IMG/VR virus record: IMGVR_UViG_3300028829_006752
Location: 1 to 43,963 of that record
Strand: one strand, 5' to 3'
Length of the DNA: 43,963 bases
Source: a virus
Shown: piece by piece, positions 40,547 through 43,963 of the stretch
Position numbering within the stretch: the stretch's first letter is position 1
Layout of the letters: every line of letters begins with the position of its first letter
Notes under the pieces: model-generated
Seen by the model: the letters and a program-made list of their open reading frames with translations, nothing else
The model's database searches: none
What the model was told of the DNA's origin: nothing
Translations under genes and position numbers: made by a program

Positions 40547-40682
40547 TGAAATTGAAAGACAAGACCACAGGTCGTATGGAGTTGTTCTGGTTAATAAACC
40601 ACACAACTTATGGTCTTATGATAAGACATCTTCTAATAACGAAATTTGTCAAGCTTTTTATTTACATTTATTTAAGTATTAA
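40539..40682 (+). CDS. Tiny ORF (47 aa) overlapping its upstream neighbour
   Basis: MHSEIERQDHRSYGVVLVNK, then PHNLWSYDKTSSNNEICQAF. It overlaps the 36-aa ORF by eight bases and runs tail to tail into a possible leftward ORF. Composition looks protein-like. No function known. Confidence 0.4.
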   Translation: MHSEIERQDHRSYGVVLVNKPHNLWSYDKTSSNNEICQAFYLHLFKY

Positions 40683-40895
40683 CGCAATAATTTTTTCAAT
40701 ACCATGCCATGTCATTTCCGTTGAGTTAGTGTTGTCTATGATGCAAACAGAGGTTATAAAAAGAATTGCCGACAATCTGGGGTGCTTGATGAAGAATAAA
40801 ACCAATGATAAGTTGCGTTGCAATTCTTTACGCCTTTGTCTTTCGTAATGTAAATCCTCTTTAAGTTCTTTAATTTGTTTTTGCATTTCTTCCAT
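40668..40895 (-). CDS. Possible small coiled-coil membrane protein on the opposite strand
   Basis: From ATG at 40895: MEEMQKQIKELKEDLHYERQ, a charged coiled coil, then LSAILFITSVCII, a membrane segment. The frame is open to a further ATG at 40928. It would be the only leftward gene in the rightward arc, but no better plus-strand gene covers 40683-41047. Moderately supported. Confidence 0.4.
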   Translation of the reverse strand: MEEMQKQIKELKEDLHYERQRRKELQRNLSLVLFFIKHPRLSAILFITSVCIIDNTNSTEMTWHGIEKIIALILK

Positions 40896-40994
40896 TTGTA
40901 AAAAAATAATATGGTAAATTTTTTGCATTTTTACTATATTAATGTTATTGTTTAATTCTTTACAAGAAAAACTTAAATAATTTTAAAACAATGC

Positions 40995-41022
40995 TTGACA
41001 TATAAAATATTACTTATATATA
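40995..41022 (+). promoter_or_regulatory. Sigma70-like promoter
   Basis: TTGACA at 40995-41000, 16-base spacer, TATATA at 41017-41022, 25 bases before the ATG at 41048. It is the best match of the family and would drive the exonuclease and MT-A70 genes. Confidence 0.7.
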
Positions 41023-41047
41023 TTATAGTATAACTATATCAAATATT

Positions 41048-41248
41048 ATGTCAACTATAAGTCAAATTGTACTCACAAAATCTTGGGACAATAAAAGTTA
41101 TTTAGGAACAATATCGATAAATGGCAACCAATATGAATTAAATGAAAAAATGTGTAATGAAGTACTGGAATCTATTTTTGTGACAAATGCTTATAAACAT
41201 GTGCAAAAAACAGATGATTTTTTTAACACAACAATTACTAACTCTTAA
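41048..41248 (+). CDS. Small protein of unknown function (66 aa)
   Basis: MSTISQIVLTKSWDNKSYLG, then beta strands and a short helical end. It lies directly downstream of a promoter and seven bases upstream of the exonuclease. Probably an early accessory protein. Not recognised. Confidence 0.6.
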   Translation: MSTISQIVLTKSWDNKSYLGTISINGNQYELNEKMCNEVLESIFVTNAYKHVQKTDDFFNTTITNS

Positions 41249-41255
41249 TTTAAGT

Positions 41256-42320
41256 ATGAAAGAAGGAATATATTTTAACATGCCAGACTCCGAATATCAC
41301 TCTATACCATATTTTAGCAGATCAATGGTGCAATATGTAAATATGGGGGCAGAGGAAGCATGGCATCAAGCACCAATAAACCCAAACAAAGCATTAAATG
41401 AAAGTAGTTATGCAATGGACTTAGGAACGGCTATGCACTCAATGATACTTGAACCTGAAATCTTCAATCAACTCTATATTAGAAGACCAAAAAAAGAAGA
41501 CTACACTAATAAAATCATTTTAGATAAAGTTAGCGAGTTACAAGATTTTTTAGAATCTGTTGGCGAGAAAAAAACGGGTAGAAAAGATGATTTAATTGGG
41601 CGTGCAATACCATATCTAAACCCGAACACACATATAGTGTGGGAAGGTGAGATGCATAAATTTGATACAGAGTTACAGTTGCGTGGCTGTAAAGAGCTGA
41701 ATGATAACGAGATTGAAATATTAAATGCGGTGCAGGACAATATTAACAACACAAGCCAAATCAAACAAGTATTTCAAAATGGCTATCCAGAGGTTACGAT
41801 TATTTGGAAAGATGAGGAAAGTGGCGTTATGTGTAAATGTCGCCTTGATTATGTAAGACCCGAGGCAATTGGTGAATTAAAAACTTTTAGCCTTAAATAC
41901 AAGAAAAATCTTACAAAGTTATTATGTGATATTATAAATTTTGAAAGATATAATATGCAATTTGCTATTTACCATCAGGCGTTATCAAATATCATCAAAA
42001 AAATTAATGCAAAGAAAGCAGAGGTTTTTGGCGATGTAGACGCTGAATGGTTAGACAAATTCTTGCAAAAGCCCAATAAACAATTTCTTATGGTTTTTGT
42101 TAGAACACAAGCCCCTTATCAAGTGAGGTGTATTGAGTTAGAACAATCATCAACCGTAGGTGCAACAGATAATGAATACTTTACACAAGGATATACTGCC
42201 TTTCGTAACGCAATAAATCTCTATGCAGAGTATTTAAAAAAGCCCACACCATGGAAAGAGGAAAAAGAAATTATTACTCTTTCCGATGAAGATGTGCCAA
42301 ATATTATTTTTCAAAATTAA
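41256..42320 (+). CDS. PD-(D/E)XK exonuclease, RecE/DUF3799-like
   Basis: 354 residues from ATG 41256 (MKEGIYFNMPDSEYHSIPYF). The open frame extends to 41187, but homologues begin at this Met and the extension overlaps the previous gene. SRSMVQYVNMGAEEAWH and AMDLGTAMHSMILEPE are the family N-terminal motifs. The nuclease core has CRLDYVRPEAIGELKTFSLK (D...E-x-K), then NMQFAIYHQAL. A 5'-3' exonuclease supplying single strands to the Sak4/SSB pair is the likely role. Confidence 0.87.
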   Translation: MKEGIYFNMPDSEYHSIPYFSRSMVQYVNMGAEEAWHQAPINPNKALNESSYAMDLGTAMHSMILEPEIFNQLYIRRPKKEDYTNKIILDKVSELQDFLESVGEKKTGRKDDLIGRAIPYLNPNTHIVWEGEMHKFDTELQLRGCKELNDNEIEILNAVQDNINNTSQIKQVFQNGYPEVTIIWKDEESGVMCKCRLDYVRPEAIGELKTFSLKYKKNLTKLLCDIINFERYNMQFAIYHQALSNIIKKINAKKAEVFGDVDAEWLDKFLQKPNKQFLMVFVRTQAPYQVRCIELEQSSTVGATDNEYFTQGYTAFRNAINLYAEYLKKPTPWKEEKEIITLSDEDVPNIIFQN

Positions 42321-42334
42321 CTTTTACAAAATGT

Positions 42335-42883
42335 ATGAAAAAATATCAAATAATATATGCTGATCCGCCATGGCAATATAGCGACAAAGCAAAGCCTCGC
42401 GGTGGTGCAGAAAAACACTACAAAACAATTTCTACACAGGATATTTGTAATCTTGGTGTAAAAGATATAAAAACAGATGATGCAATGTGCTTTATGTGGG
42501 CAACTTTTCCAAACATTGATCAAGCGTTGCAAGTTATGCAATCTTGGGGCTTTGTATATAAAACCGCTGCGTTCGTTTGGATTAAAAAAAACAAAAAAAG
42601 CAATACTAATTTTTGGGGAATGGGTGCATACACAAGGGCAAATGCTGAAATATGCTTGCTCGGTATTAGCAAAAATACAAAAGCAAAAACAATGGTCATT
42701 GCACACAATATACATCAGGTCATTGAAAGACCAATAGAAAAACACAGTAAAAAGCCCGATTGTGTGCGTGAAAAGATTGTTGAATTGCTTGGAGACTTAC
42801 CACGAGTTGAGTTATTTGCACGACAAAGGGCAGAGGGTTGGGACGCATTTGGCAATGAAATTGAAAACAGTATCAACTTATAA
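42335..42883 (+). CDS. MT-A70-type adenine DNA methyltransferase
   Basis: 182 residues. Catalytic motif IIYADPPWQYSD, then HYKTISTQDICNLGVKDI, CFMWATFPNIDQAL, a substrate region VWIKKNKKSN and a C-terminal SAM-binding segment KKPDCVREKIVELLGDL, with RVELFARQRAEGWDAFGNE. A complete MT-A70 enzyme. With the two Dam proteins it gives three intact adenine methyltransferases. Target unknown. Confidence 0.93.
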   Translation: MKKYQIIYADPPWQYSDKAKPRGGAEKHYKTISTQDICNLGVKDIKTDDAMCFMWATFPNIDQALQVMQSWGFVYKTAAFVWIKKNKKSNTNFWGMGAYTRANAEICLLGISKNTKAKTMVIAHNIHQVIERPIEKHSKKPDCVREKIVELLGDLPRVELFARQRAEGWDAFGNEIENSINL

Positions 42884-42956
42884 CAATCTTGAAAATGAAA
42901 AAAAAGATGGTGAGACAAGCTATGCTGAATTTGAGCAAGATTATAATAATATATAA
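42855..42956 (+). CDS. Tiny acidic ORF (33 aa) overlapping the MT-A70 gene end
   Basis: MKLKTVSTYNNLENEKKDGE, ending YAEFEQDYNNI. It overlaps the last 29 bases of the methyltransferase gene in another frame. It has protein-like composition and is acidic. Could be a small anti-host protein; weak support. Confidence 0.35.
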   Translation: MKLKTVSTYNNLENEKKDGETSYAEFEQDYNNI

Positions 42957-42962
42957 TTTTAC

Positions 42963-42990
42963 TTGACTTTAATAAAGTATAGTTTATATA
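42963..42990 (+). promoter_or_regulatory. Sigma70-like promoter upstream of small early proteins and the LRR gene
   Basis: TTGACT at 42963-42968, 16-base spacer, TATATA at 42985-42990, 13 bases before the acidic ORF at 43003. Same layout as those at 2185 and 40995. Confidence 0.65.
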
Positions 42991-43002
42991 TGAATAACTA
43001 TT

Positions 43003-43155
43003 ATGATAAATATGAATAATGTAAATTGGGACGATGTTGGTGAACACTTATATCATGAAAATTCTTACGCAGGACAAGAAGAGTATGCGGAAGATGAGAG
43101 CGATGATGAAGGTTCTTATATTGACCGTTTGATTGATGAAAACCTTGGTAAATAA
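43003..43155 (+). CDS. Small acidic protein (50 aa)
   Basis: MINMNNVNWDDVGEHLYHEN, with a run of Glu/Asp (EEYAEDESDDEG) and a short end SYIDRLIDENLGK. Strongly negative, DNA-mimic-like composition, directly after a good promoter. Such proteins often inhibit host nucleases or repressors, but no family is recognised. Start chosen at the ATG nearest the promoter that gives an open frame. Confidence 0.6.
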   Translation: MINMNNVNWDDVGEHLYHENSYAGQEEYAEDESDDEGSYIDRLIDENLGK

Positions 43156-43165
43156 TTTTAGTTTT

Positions 43166-43411
43166 ATGAAAAACGCTCTAAACTTTTGCATCCTAGTGGG
43201 AATAGGATGTCTAATATTATTCATAATGCTATGGAGAGAAATATTAATTATTTCATTGTTAATATTGGCTGTTTTGTTTTTATATTCAATTAACGGCGAA
43301 TGCACGATTCAAAAAATGCCATCTAACTGTGCCTTTGTTTACAGCGAAAATGGCATAAAAACAAATCAAATTATGTGTGCGGACGATGAACTTATTTTAC
43401 TCCAGCCATGA
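43166..43411 (+). CDS. Small membrane protein with two transmembrane segments (81 aa)
   Basis: From ATG 43166: MKNALNFCILVGIGCLILFI and ILIISLLILAVLFLYSI are the two membrane spans. A polar Cys-containing tail follows (CTIQKMPSNCAFVY, ICADDELILLQP-like). The frame is open to 43133, but the closer ATG avoids a 23-base overlap with the acidic ORF. It is co-directional with the LRR gene, so the two may act together; untested. Confidence 0.65.
   Translation: MKNALNFCILVGIGCLILFIMLWREILIISLLILAVLFLYSINGECTIQKMPSNCAFVYSENGIKTNQIMCADDELILLQP
43386..43405 (+). repeat. 20-bp direct repeat flanking the LRR gene (partner 650-669)
   Basis: Identical to 650-669. Here it encodes the end of the small membrane protein; the other copy lies just after the LRR stop. 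Confidence 0.8.
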
Positions 43412-43440
43412 AAGACGATGAACTTAAAATATATAACTAA
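43408..43440 (+). CDS. Leader-size ORF (10 aa) before the LRR gene
   Basis: ATGA overlap with the previous stop, then MKDDELKIYN. It ends 10 bases before the LRR start. May only be a translational bridge. Confidence 0.2.
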   Translation: MKDDELKIYN

Positions 43441-43450
43441 TAAAAATAAA

Positions 43451-43963
43451 ATGCAAATTATAGACTGTAAAAATTTAACTGGACTTGATACTAGATACAA
43501 AAGATACAAAAACTATGCAGGAGTGGTAAGGTTAATAAACTGTGTTAATCTGGTGGATATTAAACTCTCTAATACACAAATTACATCTTTAGAGGGACTA
43601 GAGAGCTGTGTTAATCTTAAGGTGCTTAAACTCTCTAATACACAAATTACATCTTTGAAGGGACTAGAGAGCTGTGTTAATCTGGTGGATATTACACTCT
43701 CTAATACACAAATTACATCTTTGAAGGGACTGGAGAATTGTATTAATCTTAAGTGGCTCGACATCTCTAATACACAAATCAAATCTTTGAAGGGACTAGA
43801 GAATTGTATTAATCTTAAGTGGATTCACATCTCTAATACACAAATTACATCTTTAGAGGGACTAGAGAGCTGTGTTAATCTTAAGGTGCTTAAACTCTCT
43901 AATACACAAATTACATCTTTGAAGGGACTAGAGAGCTGTGTTAATCTGGTGGATATTACACTC
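43451..43963 (+). CDS. Leucine-rich-repeat protein, N-terminal part (continues at the left end of the window)
   Basis: From ATG 43451: MQIIDCKNLTGLDTRYKRYK, then a unique N-cap (NYAGVVRLINCVNLVDIKL) followed by 22-residue LRR units starting at 43589, 43655, 43721, 43787, 43853 and 43919. Two units have LEGLESC instead of LKGLESC. There is no signal peptide, so it is probably cytoplasmic or virion-associated. The last 243 bases overlap bases 1-243, giving a predicted 302-residue protein in the circular genome. The gene is the best candidate here for rapid, repeat-based change of binding specificity. Confidence 0.88.
   Translation, partial: MQIIDCKNLTGLDTRYKRYKNYAGVVRLINCVNLVDIKLSNTQITSLEGLESCVNLKVLKLSNTQITSLKGLESCVNLVDITLSNTQITSLKGLENCINLKWLDISNTQIKSLKGLENCINLKWIHISNTQITSLEGLESCVNLKVLKLSNTQITSLKGLESCVNLVDITL
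43721..43963 (+). repeat. Right copy of the 243-bp terminal direct repeat (other copy 1-243)
   Basis: See the left copy. Differences are only at 43855-43856, inside an LRR unit. In frame with the left end, supporting circular closure here. Confidence 0.75.

Noticed and set aside
40546-40848. Plus-strand ORF of 100 codons overlapping 40668-40895
   Set aside because: It has hydrophobic, shadow-like composition; the smaller overlapping frames 40436-40682 and the minus-strand frame look more protein-like.
1-43963. tRNA, rRNA, integrase, attachment site or transposase
   Set aside because: None recognised on either strand; the genome looks lytic, though a distant integrase cannot be excluded from sequence reading alone.

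Overview
The window is an almost complete genome of a small, AT-rich (roughly one third G+C by eye) tailed phage with a contractile tail (myovirus morphology). No host gene, integrase, tRNA or rRNA was seen. The first 243 bases and the last 243 bases are the same sequence except for two adjacent positions. Both lie inside one 66-bp-repeat leucine-rich-repeat (LRR) gene and in the same reading frame. The simplest reading is a circular or circularly permuted genome of about 43.7 kb, opened by the assembler inside that repeat gene. If the ends are joined, every rightward gene forms one arc (38.5 kb through the junction to 4.28 kb) and nearly every leftward gene forms the other (38.26 kb down to 4.28 kb). 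The arcs diverge from the 38.26-38.54 kb intergenic region and meet tail to tail at 4277-4280.

Rightward arc: a protein of unknown function, a replication initiator with an iteron-like origin inside its own gene, tiny overlapping ORFs, a PD-(D/E)XK exonuclease, an MT-A70 adenine methyltransferase, small acidic and membrane proteins, the LRR gene, a decayed cytosine-C5 methyltransferase, thymidylate kinase, a Sak4-like recombinase ATPase, a Cro/CI-type regulator, SSB and RusA. This is the replication, recombination and DNA-modification half. Several units start at nearly identical TTGAC-16 bp-TATATA promoters.

Leftward arc, from 38.26 kb downward: dUTPase, class I ribonucleotide reductase (beta, alpha), a Ref/HNH-like nuclease, two tandem Dam-type methyltransferases, and an intein-containing ThyX. 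With Tmk on the other arc this is a full dTTP-supply set. Then come terminase, portal, head morphogenesis, a head fibre-like protein, a DUF2213 protease/scaffold, cement and major capsid proteins and head-tail connectors. Next are the sheath, tube, a tail chaperone pair with a predicted -1 frameshift, a short tape measure, the baseplate (Dit-like, plug, hub, spike, gp25-like, gpJ, DUF2612-like), the tail fibre with collar domain, and a lysis cassette (holin, overlapping i-/o-spanin-like genes, M15 endolysin).

Host: the spanin-like pair and peptidoglycan peptidase point to a Gram-negative host. Most starts lack a Shine-Dalgarno sequence and follow A/T-only leaders, while promoters look sigma70-like. 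The exact host cannot be fixed from the sequence.

The most unusual content is the modular LRR gene with near-identical 66-bp units and swapped surface cassettes, the lambda-like origin inside the initiator gene, the U_UUU_UUU frameshift site, the duplicated Dam genes carrying a 9-bp minisatellite and flanked by a duplicated gene junction, and several structured, gene-free RNA leader candidates.
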